Shown: positions 1-12,329, counted from the stretch's first letter. The stretch: DNA of 64,000 nt from Anisus vortex (GCA_949126835.1 OX421494.1:18089538-18153537); one strand, 5' to 3'. Program-made: numbers and translations. The notes: a model not told the origin generated them from the sequence alone.

Positions 1-232
1 TTTTAATATCTCAAAGATTATTAACTCAATAAATCTTAAAATATTTAATCTCTCATTCATACAGTAAATACCATTGTATTAATATTCAGAAAATTTTTTC
101 ATGAAAAGAACAAAATTTAGAAAATAAAGGGGAAGAACTAACGGAAAACTTTTGCATTTTTTATATTAAAACTAAATTAGAATCAACACTTAGAAAGCTG
201 ACTAAAAGTAATGAATTAGTTGAAAGTGTAAC

Positions 233-3200
233 CTCATTCCAATCCCAGTATTTCTCAAAGACAGCGCCTTGTGTTCTCTGGTACTCTTCTAAAGGTGGCT
301 CTAAGAGAATGACATCAAATTTGCACTTCAAATTTCTAAGATCAAAATCTTCCAAATCTGTTTGCAGGTACCTGTTCAAAGAGAATTTATATGTTTTTTT
401 TTTAGATTACAACTTGATACAAATTATTTCAAACATTATTTATACTTTAAAAATGTTCAATGATAAAAAACTATTGCAATACAATACTCACATAGGAGGC
501 CCGTTGGTTTTTTCTATAAGCTCATCTTTTAAACGAATTAATTCTCTAAGCTTGGGGTATTCTTCAAATCTATTGGCCAATCCTGAAATAAAATAATGCC
601 AAAATCACATACACAGTATAGACATAAATACACTTTATAACTGTGAAAAAGAAAGAAACAAAAAGCTAACAACTTTCCACAAAGACAAATAGTAATTAGA
701 TTTATTTCACTATGGCCTAATACACTTACCAACATCTCGGATGAAATTTTGGGGACGTTCTCCAGTGTCAACAAAATGCTGGCAATAATCATTGTGTGGA
801 TTAGCACTCTGTGTACCCTAGATAATGAAACATTTCTTTTGGTCATTTATAGAGCAATACAGGCCAAAACAGTTCCATACAATTCAAAGGTATTGCTTTT
901 TTTTTTTTACTAGCTAAAAATATCATACCAACAACTGATTTTTTCAAGAATATGTTTTTTTTTCAATGTTATTCATAAAATAGACTGTCTAATACATAAT
1001 TGTGCTATTTACAGTTCAAATTTTATCACTAAAGGCCACAATTTTCACCTTAACCGTCTAAGCGAATCCCTGTTAACAAAAAATCTATTTCAGATTCATC
1101 ATATTATAAGACACATATAGTGCCCGGGGGGGGGGGGGGGGCCTCAATTTTGAATATTTAAATGTACTTTTAACTGTTCCCTGTACAAACCAAACATTCT
1201 GTGCTAAACTTTTTGTTGACTAAATGAAAATCTGCTATTGAAAAGCATAAATTGTTTTTGTGGGCTGTGATTATTTATCCATGACACAGTTTAAAATTAA
1301 TTGTAAGGTCCAGCAAATTTATAAAATTAAATTGAAAAAAAAAATTTAATTGAAAAATATTGGCTGAGGCTAATACTTATTTAAAATTGGATATTTGGCC
1401 AGAAATTCTGCTTTTACTTACCTTAAAAAACTAAACACTTACCTTTAGAAAAGCACTCGAATCAGTATAAATTTCATCTTGTTCAAAATCATCTTTATAT
1501 CCTTCCTATAAATGAACACAATTTAAATGGCAGATTTTTAAACAATATAAATTTAAATAAATGACATTGTTATTTATAATAATTAATATAGAATATAATT
1601 ATTTTTTCTTCCGCTATTTAAAAAGCAAACAACACTCAAATATCTGCACAGTAATTAATTTATTTAATTACTTTTATCTATGTACCGGTATAAACACATA
1701 ATAATAATACAGTTCAGTGGTCAGGGCAAACCAGAGGATTGTACTGCCAGCACAATGCCCCTACACTCACAGGGATCACTCTTGAAACTGACTACCAAAT
1801 GTCATTGGACAGATTCACAAGAAAGGTTATGTGTCATTTTGGAATTCAATAGGTTTTATTAAGGTTTTGTCAGGTCTCATATTAAAATTATTATCAGCAA
1901 TTAAATCACACTAGGAGTCTAGGAGAATAGTTAGAAGACAATAATTTGAAACAACTTTACCCCAATATGTCCAGCATCAGGCGATCTCAGTTTATTGAAT
2001 TGAAGAGAAAAAGAAGGCATTGATGGGGAGGATGATGAAGGCTCAAAATGACCATCACTTGTAAATGAAAACAAAAAATGACCAGATCTTTTCAGTTTCA
2101 GTATTCTTTTTAGTTCTATATAAATTAAAACGTTAGTGTTAGGTGTAATAAGACAAAATATTATTAGTATTATAAGCTTTATTAGAACATACAAGTAAGC
2201 TTAGTATAGATAGCATTTTAAAAAATTCAGAAAAAAAAAATTACTAATTCAAAATTCATTATGGCTAATGGTATCTATATACATTTGACACACAGATAAA
2301 TAAATGTTTTAAACAAAAAAATATTGTCATTAAGAACAACTTTTAATTATGGGGAAAACAAATTTATTTATGGGGAAAACAAATTTATCTACAAGTAAAT
2401 ACAAAAAATAGCTACCGTATATTGTAGAAACATTTTAATGATGAGCTAATTTAGTATATTTAAAAAAAAAACATTTAAACGATTAAAAGAAAAAAGCCAA
2501 CATAGTAATTTAAAAAATCCGTTCTTCTACTTTTGTAAAAAACAAACAAAAAAAAACATAATTTTTACTTTTTCTCCCTTACTTACCTACTAGACTTTTC
2601 TTTTTTTGCAGGTGGCTTGACATCATCATGCGTTTTCAATACAGTTTTTAGATTGTTAGTTCCATACTTTAGAATAAAAATTAAATTTACTTTTACATGA
2701 AACGTTAAGGGTGAATTAGAGTATTTATTATTTAAGTTGTTTAAAGACTTGTTAAAATAAAGTGAATGAACCATTTATAACTGTCACACATAGGCACTGA
2801 ATAGCATTCTTGTCAGACAAATTTCATCCAAATTGCCAATGAACCAGTGTTAACAATTTTCCATGGCCGTGGCATGTTAGGGGATTGTATTGCCATCACA
2901 ATGCTCAGCCGACTTTACTTTTACCCAACTACTGTCAGGTCCCGATCAGAGTTGAGTAGACTCAGGGATCACACTCCAGATCTGAAAAAAATCCCAGCCT
3001 TATGCTTCACCAGGATTCAATCCCAGGACCTTCAGTGCAGCAATCTGAGCATGCACCTGCTAGACAGCCATTATAATATGCTTCATTAGCACATTAAGTT
3101 TTAAAGAGCCCACAATAATTATGGTGTCATACAGCAAGCACCCTCTGGAAATTTTGTAGAAAAGGCAGAAGATTTGAATTTTTGGTATTATTTAAACAAG

Positions 3201-4666
3201 GAAGTGAGAGGAGGGGAAGAGAACTTACAAACATGAAGAATGAAGAGATATAAAGAAAAGTTTATTTAATTTAATTTTTTTGTGGTTTAAATTAAGGTAG
3301 TTGTGCAAAGTATAGCATATATATGTTTTAATTCAACAATAGTAGGCCTTCTTGTTGCTGTTGTATATACAATATTTTAATTACTTTTTTTAAAATTAAA
3401 GTTACACAGAAATGTCTTTATATTTTTTAAGTGTCTTTATTATACTTTATAAAAAGAATGTGCTGCTTAAATTTTATTGTTAACACAAGATTTTCTTTGT
3501 CTGTTTACCAATAGCCAATAGATCATTTTTGGCAACTATTGTAATAACATAGTATTGTACTGATTGTAGGTTATATCCACATTCAATTGAAAACATTATC
3601 ATTATAATGATTCAAATAAAACACTCAATACATCCTCCTTTTTGTCTCTCTACATGTCCTTTTTAAGGTAAGGTACCCAAGAGGTCCCATGTTACATGTA
3701 TCTGGCAACCCTAACTATGACGGACTATGACTACTACACCTACTTATTATTATTAGGCCTAATAGTCTACTAGTACTACTACTAGCAGAGTTCTCACATT
3801 TTTTCTGAAAAAATTCAAGGCTGTTTCCAGACTGATTCAAGGTTATAAGAGTTAAATTCCAGGCTGTTAGAAGACGTATTTTAGAAAATGGTCACAAAAT
3901 GGTCACACGCCTCCTCCCCCTAAGTGACCTAAATATGGCGTGAATGAGGTATTAATCTAAGGCTCGGTCAGTGGGCGTATACAAATAGGATTGGCATTTT
4001 TTGTCTGACCTTGCTTTTTATACTAAATTTAGATATAAATATAGATTTAGATAAATTTCCAGGCTGGCAGGCTATTTTTCAAGGCTAAATTCATGAAATT
4101 TCAATATTAAAGCCTAGTTTTCCAGGCCTTGATTTGGTTTTTTGAAACTCCAGATTTTTCCAGACTTTGTGAGAACCCTATACTAGACCTAGCTGCTTGA
4201 GTGCCTAGAGAAATAGTAATAGAAATAGAGTATTGAGTCTATTCTATAGAGTATAGAGTATAGACTCGTATAGAGTATAGAGAGTGATGAATGAATAGCA
4301 TATGAATATGACTCTAATATGAGAATGTGTGAATCTCTATCTTTTCTCAGATTATACACTAGTCACTACTATACAATTTATATAAGTAGGGGGGGGGGGG
4401 TAGTCAGATAATGACATTCATTGCTGTTATATAATCATAAATTTGATTCCATCGCCATCGGCAGCATCAGAATTAAACTCGCACTCTCAGACTCAGCACA
4501 CTGGGACCGACTGGGTCACTGAGCACATACTTACAGTTACAGTCGACAGTGACATCGGTCGGAAAAATCAGAAAACAAGTAAGATAAAAGTTTTTCTCAC
4601 CACTTGGGCAAGCAATTGTTTGCGCTGTTTGGAACGCTCTCTCATCTCTTTTAACGAGTCACCCAT
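233..4666 (-). CDS. METTL14: METTL14, 5' part (N6-adenosine methyltransferase non-catalytic subunit), partial at left edge
   Basis: METTL14 pairs with METTL3 in the nuclear m6A writer and helps bind RNA. Coding exons read on the minus strand: 4666-4601 (begins [20 protein letters not shown], like the family N-terminus), 2587 back to an acceptor near 2663, an uncertain exon 2105/2087-1961, 1505-1443 (YTDSSAFLK), 817-730 ([20 protein letters not shown]), 582-492 ([20 protein letters not shown]) and 371-233 ([26 protein letters not shown]). Splice phases agree: an ATG codon is split between 492 and 371, and a glycine codon between 730 and 582. EPPL is the degenerate counterpart of the METTL3 DPPW motif, which marks the non-catalytic partner. 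The remaining methyltransferase-fold exons must lie left of base 1. The start is the first ATG and matches the family N-terminus. Confidence 0.93.
1715..1805 (-). repeat. SINE fragment (tRNA-derived family, tail region)
   Basis: On the minus strand this resembles the central and 3' body of the SINE seen complete at 18020-18290, around the conserved words GTGCTGGC and CCACTGAACT. The tRNA head is missing. It lies in a METTL14 intron. Confidence 0.45.
1961..2105 (-). CDS. METTL14: possible METTL14 exon coding a serine-rich linker
   Basis: On the minus strand an open stretch ([20 protein letters not shown], then [12 protein letters not shown]) ends at a donor GTAAAG in phase 0. That is the phase needed to join the exon starting at 1505. 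Entry needs phase 2 after the exon ending at 2587, and AG dinucleotides before 2105 or 2087 both give it. The linker between the N-terminal helix and YTDSSAFLK varies between species, so similarity cannot settle it. The pyrimidine tract is poor, and the stronger-looking acceptor before 2115 leads to a stop in the required frame. It may be a cryptic exon. Confidence 0.4.
2840..3075 (-). repeat. SINE, tRNA-derived, diverged
   Basis: Minus-strand copy of the SINE family. It has a box-B-like segment near 3015 (plus strand AGGATTCAATCCC), then the conserved body (CTGAGTCTACTCAACTC, CCTGACAGTAGTTGGG, CACGGCCATGGAAA). It lies inside METTL14 intron 1. Its divergence from the other copies suggests an old insertion. 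Confidence 0.75.
3786..4180. mobile_element. hAT-like MITE
   Basis: The ends form a short imperfect inverted repeat (left CAGAGTTCTCACA, right TGTGAGAACCCTA), flanked by the direct repeat TACTAG on both sides. Inner subterminal words such as TTCCAGGCTG recur in both orientations. There is no coding capacity. It lies in METTL14 intron 1. Confidence 0.6.
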
Positions 4667-5600
4667 TTTCTCCTATAATAAAGTATGCTATTTTATACTA
4701 ACTAGTTACAATAATATTGCAATAGTAAACAATGTTGAATTTATATTTTAGTCTTTCTCCTTATCCAGGTTTTTAATGCACTTTAACAACGGACGTGGAT
4801 AAAATTACGATAATTTGCGACCTCATTATGAATATAAATATAGGCCTATAACCTATTTTAAATGCTTTTAACTTACTTTGTTTGGTAATCTTTGTTTAAT
4901 TAGACGCATACAATTTACGTCGATATATCGATTTCGTAAGTTCTAAAAAAATCGAAATGGAAAAGTTTTAAATAACGACTTTAATTACCACAAATAGGTT
5001 TAAAAGTCAAACCGAAAGTACTTCACTTCGCAACTCTGAGAGCTGAGAATTCAAGTCAAATGTTGATTTTTGTTCAACACTAGATGCTAGTATAATTAGT
5101 TTTACTAGGAAAACAGACTTAACGAAGGTGTCATATGGCCCTTTGAATGTACGCACATATGTAACAAAGCGTATCAATTTTGTTTTGTTTAATAAAGTCT
5201 TTTCGGCTACTTACTACTTAGGCTACTACAACACCGTGACAACAGTGACAACGCTAGACTAGTCACTAGTAAGTTAAGTAAGTTACAGTAAATCTGAGTA
5301 AATTACTAAATACAGTTACTTACAGTAGGCTACAGTAATTTGTAATACTTAGAATACAGAGTAATACAAATGCAGGGTAAGTACTAGTGTAGCCGCAGTC
5401 TAGGGGTAGCGGGTAGAGGGTAGGAGTAGGGCAGTACTACTCTAATAGTAGTATTACTAAAGTATTAGTATTAGTAGGCCTATCCTATTATTAGTAGGCC
5501 TATCCTATTATTAGTAGGCCTATTAGTACTAGAATATCTAGGACTCACAAGGAGGCCTATTCAGCCTAAATATAACAATTATATTCCCATTGAACCTATT
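4667..5600. promoter_or_regulatory. METTL14 5' flank, presumed promoter region
   Basis: This is the DNA upstream of the METTL14 start codon. I see no TATA box placed to serve it. The stretch is rich in TAGT/ACTA words, and 5471-5530 is a 20-bp tandem repeat (about three copies) carrying TAGGCCTA. Promoter status is inferred from position only. Confidence 0.3.
5471..5530. repeat. 20-bp tandem repeat, about 3 copies
   Basis: The unit TTAGTAGGCCTATCCTATTA occurs twice, followed by a third truncated copy. Each copy contains the palindrome TAGGCCTA. Confidence 0.9.
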
Positions 5601-5620
5601 CAAAGTTTGTTTTATTGATG

Positions 5621-5745
5621 GCTGCGGCTATTTGTAGTCAGTACAAAAAGTTCCTAGATGGCTATTTGTACTGACTACAAATAGCCGCCATAGAGCTATT
5701 TGTAGTCAGTACAAATAGCTCCTAGATAGCTATTTGTAGTTTACT
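5621..5745. repeat. cluster of palindromic CTATTTGTA-x5-TACAAATAG motifs
   Basis: At least three near-copies of a 23-bp imperfect palindrome (arms CTATTTGTA and TACAAATAG around GTCAG or CTGAC) alternate in orientation, separated by TCCTAGATGG and CCGCCATAGAG spacers. The same arrangement occurs at 10401-10476. Confidence 0.85.
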
Positions 5746-7132
5746 ATATAAGTTATATATATAAGGAAAGAAATTAACTGTAGGGTATCTAAGCAAAAAA
5801 TTCTTTAAAATCAACACAGTATATTATTGTTATTATTAAAATAGTGTCCTCTTACTTACTGGTACCATAAGTAAGATAACTTTGAATCATTAGAAATATT
5901 CTAAAATTTATTATAATATAAGTAAGTATATAAGCTTAGTAGGGCTAAGTAGGGCCTAGTAAAAGTATATTTTTTTTACAGTAGGCCTCTAAATTAAAGC
6001 CTAACCTATAGTAGTCTAGATCTTTCTAGTATTAGTATATCTTGGCCAAGTCAACTTTACTACCCTATATCAATTGTTTTAATCAATATGCAAATATATA
6101 TCATGCTCAGCTGCATATATAAATTTAATGATAATGAATAATGCTGACCTACAATATATTTTACTTTGGTGACCTTTACATATTTTTGTTTGCTACACAC
6201 TTTGTATCTTTCCACTACTCAGCAAAGGTAAATATAATATTTACATGTTAGTTTTTTTTTTTTTAGATTCAATTAAAATAATTTTGCTACAGAATACCAG
6301 GTGTCCAATTTTAGCCCTGTTAAGTGTAGACCGTATCCCTACAAGGTGGGTCTATTTGACCCATCCATGGTATATTTTTGATAATTACTCCAAAACCACT
6401 TATCCTAAATACTTTAAGCTTTTTAAATATGCTATCTACAATTGATTTGCTTTATGGTGAAAAAAAAATATTTTTATGTGTAATTCTAATGTACGGTATG
6501 TGAAATGGTGTTCACTTTTATTTTTACTATTGAATGACATTGAATGATTTCATGATTGATAACATGAAGCATTGGGTTTGAGAGACACATCTTAATCTTA
6601 AATGGGATATATTGAGTTAACTGTGTGAATTTTTTAATAGGATTTGTTTTAATTTTGTTCCTTATCTGAGTATCTATATACTAATAGTAGGTACCTACAG
6701 TAGGGTAGGCCTATTCAAAATTAAATTAAATATTTAAATATCCCAATCCCATTGAACTCAGCTTGGTTTCATTAAAACAAAACTAAAAATATATTTTTAT
6801 TCCTGTATATATTTATCTTTGATAATAAAAAGTTATATTTTCAAATTCCCAGAAAAGAGTCAAATTAGGCAGTGAAAAGTCCATTTTCAACAGCCTCCAG
6901 CTTTTTAAATAAATGAGACATTACTTTCAAATTTATTGCCTAGATAGTTACCAATACAAAGAACAAACTCAAATTATTTCAAGGTTGTCACTTTCTTTAA
7001 AGCAGAGATTTTTTTATGCAAACAATAGCAAATATGTGATTTTACAAAAAAATTCAAAGGGAGACAAAAAGTCAATATTGGTACATTTAAAAAAAAATCA
7101 ATGAAAATCAACCAATAAATCTAGTTACATAC
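5746..7132. other. AT-rich intergenic stretch, no gene seen
   Basis: Long A/T runs and short simple repeats only. The few open frames are short, lack splice context and resemble nothing I recognise. Confidence 0.5.
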
Positions 7133-7465
7133 ATTGTTACATTTAATATCATATGAAAGGAAATTTAAAGCACACTATTGCTACATCAAAGAAAGGGCAT
7201 TATCAGCTAAAGCTAAATATATAAGAACAATTCATCTGGTTAAAATATTGACACCCATCAGTTCACAAGAAACATTCTTTTACAAATTTAAAAAATGTCA
7301 TAACAAATCAACCAAGTAACTGGGATGAACAACTTATACATGATCAAAAGAAAGGAAATTGTAAGCATACTATAGTCACATTATCAGGCAAAGTTAAATA
7401 TATAAGATCAATTCATTTAGGTAACAAATTTACACCATCAGTTCACAACAAAAAAAACAACTTTA
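7133..7465. repeat. diverged tandem duplication of about 150 bp
   Basis: 7133-7290 and 7336-7465 share ordered words: ATGAAAGGAAAT/AAGAAAGGAAAT, AGCACACTATTG/AGCATACTATAG, AAATATATAAGA, CAATTCAT and CATCAGTTCACAA. The similarity is too decayed to carry a shared reading frame. Confidence 0.7.
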
Positions 7466-8048
7466 AAATCAGAAATTAGACCAAAGCCAAAAAAGGACAA
7501 GTAATGAAAATAACAACACAATATCAAATATATTTTCAGTCTTCCCACCATCACTTCTAAAGAACCAAACTGCAAGTTCTTACGTCCAAGCACTATTTTT
7601 TAAAATCGTCTTGTGATGACTGACAGGGTCGACCATTAATCATAACTGTGCCATCATAAAGAAAAATCATTAAGTTGTCTTTTAGTTACAATCAAAGAGT
7701 CTTTACTTAGTAAACTTAGTTGTTTTAAAAATAGACATTAAAAGTGACGTTTCACAAAGATCAATAAATGTATGTACAGCTTCATAGGCATTTGACTCAT
7801 GACATGAAATAGAAACATATTGAAAAATAGATTTAAACTCAATATCTAAAAGTTGAAGATCATTTTCACATTTGTTCCAAACATTCATCCGTACATTTCA
7901 CATATTTATAAAAAATCTAAGTATCTAATACTTTAGCTAGTCCAACATGTCTTTAGTAACATAAGCTAAAAAAACAAAAAACTTTCACCCTCGTCCCTCC
8001 CATTACTAGCCCGCCCCCCCTCCACTTACTATCGAAGATAAAAGATTT

Positions 8049-10196
8049 TCAGTTGCTTGCTGATCTGTGCCTGAGTGTGGCTTTAGCTCGAAGATTGCTG
8101 ATATCTTTAGGTGCTACTGTGATACTTTGTTCCTTCAAAATGATGTCCATCATCTCTGTGTTAGTCACTGAGTTGCACTGAAGAAGTGATGTCACCACTG
8201 TGACCACTAGGGTCATCTTGATCCTCCTCCTTTCTGGTAAAGCGTCAACGTTCTAAATAAAAAGCACACAATATGTAAGGGACTTTTAGATCAACTTAAC
8301 ATTTAATTTTGCTTAACTTTTCTCACTGCTAGTTTTCTCCTAATTTAGTCTAATGGTTCAGTCTTAGCCAGGAAAAAACATAAAGTATATGTTTTATATT
8401 AATGTTATAAAATAAAAAATGTGTAAGAGTGTATACTATAAAGCACAAAGCTATAGTCACTAAAGGCATACTATACTATAGGCCTATTGTATTGAGTTAT
8501 TGCATATTTTTTAGTTATATATCTACATAGTACATAGTAACACAACATTATTTGTGTCTAAGTCTAGACCTAGGAAGGTACTATTACTGTTCAAACGAAT
8601 TAGCCTACGGTACTTAGTTTACTAATTTACTAGAAACCAGAAGTAAATCTAGACCCAATTATATTCATATTTCAAACATTATAAGCCTAAGTGAATAATT
8701 TACATTTAAGACAAGTTCCAATAGTGACACACAGGGCCCATATGACATGACAGGCAGTGAAGCGAAGTTCTGCCCATATGACATGACAGGCAGTGAAGCG
8801 AAGTTCTTTAACTTTAAGCATAAATCTGTTTTAGCAGGCTACCATAATATCTTGCCCAAAATTGCTTATTAAGTAGAGTTACTGTTTTTGTTGAAATATA
8901 ATGTAAAAAATGAAAATGTCTATACTATAGACTATAGGCTATATACCATACCTCCTTTGTCAAATAGTGGTAAGCATGAACTAAACTGGACTGAATTACT
9001 TGCTGCTTCCAAACTTCTCCAACCTTTACCATTTTTACTTTAATTTAAACCCAGGTTTAAGGATCTGCAAAACATGATTAGAATTAGAAGTGTTACAACA
9101 TCATTTGTTGACTGAAGAGTAAAAAACAGTTATGGTGCAAAATTAAAAGATAAAAAAATGAGACACACCTCTGATTTGGCCGCAAGCCTTTTGATTGGGA
9201 TGCCCTCTGTGTTACGTGCTTACACTCATAGAGCAAATGTTCATAGACAATTGTCTCGTGCTCTACAGAGCCTGTTGTTGCCAGCAGCTAAAATTACAAA
9301 AAAGAAAATAAAATTATATTTCCTATTAGAATTACATGAAATAATGTAAGTAATGGTTGCAACTATTGGTAGTTTGCCTTATTGATAATGTAGTTTTATT
9401 AAGCTTCAGCGGTTGGGAATATTCACTCTAATTATCAATCTATATTTTAATATTGAGGAATATATTTACCCCATTATATATAGGCCCTACTTGCTAATTA
9501 TCTGTACACAAAATCCCATGCCGAGTACATACCATGCCGTATAAATACCATCTTTAAATGGCTAATCATAAAGGCCCACGACATAAATGTAAAAAATTAT
9601 CTTGATAATACATGTAGGCTACAAACCATGCATATAAATGCCATGCCATATAGTTAATGCAATGCCATATATATCATATACCGGTAGGCCTAAATAACAA
9701 CTATAAATATGGCTTTTATCATAAAAGTCCATGTAAAAAATTAAAAATTTATCTTGGTAATACCTATGCCGTATGAGTATGCCTATTTATGCTAGGTCAT
9801 GACATGCATATAGTAATAGTAATATAGTATAGGCTATAGTTAATGCCATGCCATGTTCATATTCATACCATGCGCAAAAATGACATGCCATAAAATACCA
9901 TCTTAGGCATTCTTAGGCATCTTTAAATGGCTATTAGATCTATCTAAAAGCCCCACGTGATTAATGTAACAAATTATCTTGGGTAATATCACACACTTAG
10001 GCTACTTAGCAAAGAAAAAGAAGAAAAAATTAAACTCTATAAACTATAAATAATAAAACATGCGCATGCTTACCTTTTTAGAACTTTTTTTTATAAAGAC
10101 AGCTTTTTAGAAGTCTTTTAATGCTTTTATTGAAGTTTCCAAATCTTTAAATGAGTCAAAGTTGCAGAACAAAGCAAAAAGAGTTTCAGGATTCAT
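8049..10196 (-). CDS. small minus-strand gene, unrecognised; predicted 94-aa product plus an upstream 29-aa ORF
   Basis: Predicted three-exon transcript on the minus strand. Exon A (ends at donor GTAAGC after 10074) holds a 29-aa ORF, 10196-10107, starting MNPETLFALF. Exon B (9064-8952) has an acceptor TTTTGCAG and an ATG at 9032 opening MVKVGEVWKQQVIQSSLVHA, ending in phase 0 at donor GTATGG. Exon C (8252 to the stop at 8049) continues in phase 0 and contains ERRRIKMTLVVTVVTSLLQ. The joined ORF B+C is 94 residues, with an apolar stretch in the middle but no clear signal peptide. I do not recognise the family. Two CCAAT-type boxes lie upstream of exon A near 10340-10395. The two ORFs could be separate products of one mRNA, or the 29-aa ORF could be a regulatory uORF. 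Confidence 0.5.
8736..8807. repeat. 36-bp tandem duplication
   Basis: Two essentially identical adjacent copies of a unit starting GCCCATATGACATGACAGGC and ending GAAGCGAAGTTCT. It lies inside the intron between exons B and C of the small minus-strand gene. Confidence 0.95.
9540..9995. repeat. degenerate tandem repeat, about 180-bp period, 2-3 copies
   Basis: Recurrent ordered words: TACCATCTTTAAATGGCTA, CATAAAGGCCCACG, TGTAAAAAATTATCTTG, GGTAATA and ATGCCATGCCATAT. They occur near 9540-9610, 9710-9770 and 9895-9995. The block lies within intron 1 of the small gene. Confidence 0.7.
10107..10196 (-). CDS. short ORF in the first exon of the small gene
   Basis: A 29-codon ORF (starts MNPETLFALF, ends IKALKDF) followed by about 30 bp to a good donor, GTAAGC. 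It is amphipathic and acidic to neutral with no known motif. It is either a uORF or a first cistron. Confidence 0.4.
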   Translation of the reverse strand: MNPETLFALFCNFDSFKDLETSIKALKDF

Positions 10197-10400
10197 TTTT
10201 TATTTACTAATGTTGAAATGCTTGAAATAGTTTAAATGTTGCTAGTAGACAGAGCAAGATCTAAAGTAATCTAAACTGAATTAGCTAGCCTTTTCTCAGT
10301 CAAAGCGCAAAATTTAAAATTCCGGTTTTGGCTTGTTTTGATTGGTTATACTCAGCAAGGCTATTGGTTGTTTAATGCTTTGATTTGATTGGCTGAACTA
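10197..10400 (-). promoter_or_regulatory. putative promoter with CCAAT boxes
   Basis: Plus-strand GATTGG words near 10338 and 10386 read as CCAATC on the minus strand, upstream of the first exon of the small gene. There is no convincing TATA box. Inferred from motif and position. Confidence 0.35.
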
Positions 10401-10476
10401 CGAATAGCCGCCATGAAGCTATTTGTAGTCAGTACAAATAGCTCTCAGATGGCTATTTGTACTGACTACAAATAGA
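10401..10476. repeat. second CTATTTGTA/TACAAATAG palindrome cluster
   Basis: Same motif set as 5621-5745, with the spacer CCGCCATGAAGC and two opposed palindromes. Like the first cluster it lies upstream of a minus-strand gene start. Confidence 0.85.
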
Positions 10477-10561
10477 CACTCCCTTTATTGATTGGGTTAA
10501 ACAATTAAATGTAACATTTACTTATAAAAAGATAGTTTTTTTTTAAATTGAAATACTTTTA

Positions 10562-11176
10562 TTAACCCTTACAGGCCCATTGGCATATATATATAGCCTT
10601 CAACTTACTTCTTTTTCTCAGACCCAGACATGTATATTGTCATCAAATACAAAATCTCTTGGAACCCAGTGGTGTATATTTCCCTCAAGGAAGGGTGTCT
10701 ATTTAAAGAACAAAATAAAGGATTTGAGCTTTCACCATAGTCTCAGGCAGAATATTGATTTGATAGCTGAATAGTTGAATTTAATTTCGTTTTTTAGGTT
10801 ATGAAAATTGACCAATTACTGTGTTAATTTTTAAAAATTGAAAGTACAGTCCTAATGGACGCTACTGGATTACTGTCTGTTATTATGGACGCACGTGTTG
10901 ATGAGACTTTTTCTTATTAATTAATATTACGAATTAATACAATTATTTTATTAATTAGATTATTCTAATAAGGTAAGTTATTATTTTTCTAGCAATTTAC
11001 TCTCTACATTTTATTATCAATTTTTACCAACAAAAAGTAAAAAAATAATTTCCGAACCCTATCGATGTCTCAGCCATTCTGAAATAATGTCTGGGCCGTA
11101 GGGAATAATTAGTAAAATAATGGCCGGCATTGAAGGTATACATCACAGAAAAGTAAGTTGGTACGGGAAGGGTTAA
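10562..11176. mobile_element. piggyBac-like MITE flanked by TTAA
   Basis: TTAA occurs at both boundaries (10562-10565 and 11173-11176). It is followed by CCCTTACAGGCCCA on the left and, inverted on the right, CCCTTCCCGTACCA. TTAA target duplication plus CCCT-start termini is the hallmark of piggyBac. The 615-bp interior has no transposase frame, so it is non-autonomous. Confidence 0.75.
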
Positions 11177-11939
11177 CTTTTAAGTTAAGAAAAATAGCTG
11201 AAATAATACAATCAGATCAAGTAAGTAATTTATAATTATTATTGAAATAAAAATTTATCACAGAAATGTACAGAAACAAATAAATTTATATATAAATAAT
11301 TAGAAGTTATTAAAGTCCAAAAATCCATATTTTACACCCCTACAACATTTTTGGGGCTTTAGCTCAAAATAGCTCAAGGCACAAAGTGACTCATTCTGTG
11401 GTTGAGGGTCACAAATGTTACATAGGTTGAGAAATGCATCTTTTGCAGACCACTGGTGGGGGGAGGGCACTAAAGATTTATAGATGCAGTTTTCCATTGT
11501 TTTGTGCAATCATTTTGAATAATTGGGTTCCTAAGGGTTGAGAGTTTGGAACCACTGTTGTTGTTTTTTTTCAAGATTAGGAAAGTTTTTGAATGTTGCT
11601 AAAATGGACATAATAGTGTGAAAAGTAAATAACTGTGTAATTAAATTTAGGAGTCCTTAATAAAAAAAAAGAAGCCTCATCATGTTTTGTTTTTTTAAAT
11701 TAATAAATTATTCTCTGTGGATACTTGAAAAAATATCCACAAACATATTTTATATTTGGACTACCTATATACACTATCATACATTTAGTTGTTTTACACA
11801 TACTGGTATTAATTGCGGTAGTTTGTGAATTTTGTGTAAAGTTTTGGAATTTCAAAATGATTTTAGAGTAAGAACTCTAAATAAGTCTCTATCCTATACT
11901 TTTATCTAAGAAATGCTATTAGTGAAAAGATTTCTTTGT

Positions 11940-12035
11940 TCATTATGCAAGCTTCCTCCAGAGTTTGAACCTGGATCTTCTTGTTGAAATTCTGGGATAC
12001 TATAACCTCATAACCAGCCTGCCAACCAATTACCA
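11940..12035 (-). repeat. tRNA-like SINE relic
   Basis: On the minus strand a box-B-like GGTTCAAACTCTGG follows a degenerate box-A-like region. The downstream SINE body is not recognisable. It could be a decayed tRNA-derived SINE. Confidence 0.35.
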
Positions 12036-12329
12036 TTGAAATATCATTCAAATAACACTAATGATCTATCAGAGGCAGTGAAACTTTAAAACTTGTAATG
12101 ATCTTTAATTCAGCTTTAATCATATATTTTGTTTAAAGACCAGCAAAAGAAAAGAGTTGACAGATATTTCTAATGGCTGACACTTTTTTTTGCTATTAAA
12201 GATTCTTATGAATCAAAATAAATAAACCCCCAATGTCTGTGTTATAAGTTTCTGCCAGCTATTAAAAATTTCTGCCTAATGAATGTTGTTGTTTTTTTTT
12301 ACACTGTACAAATTTTTCTTTCACAGAAC

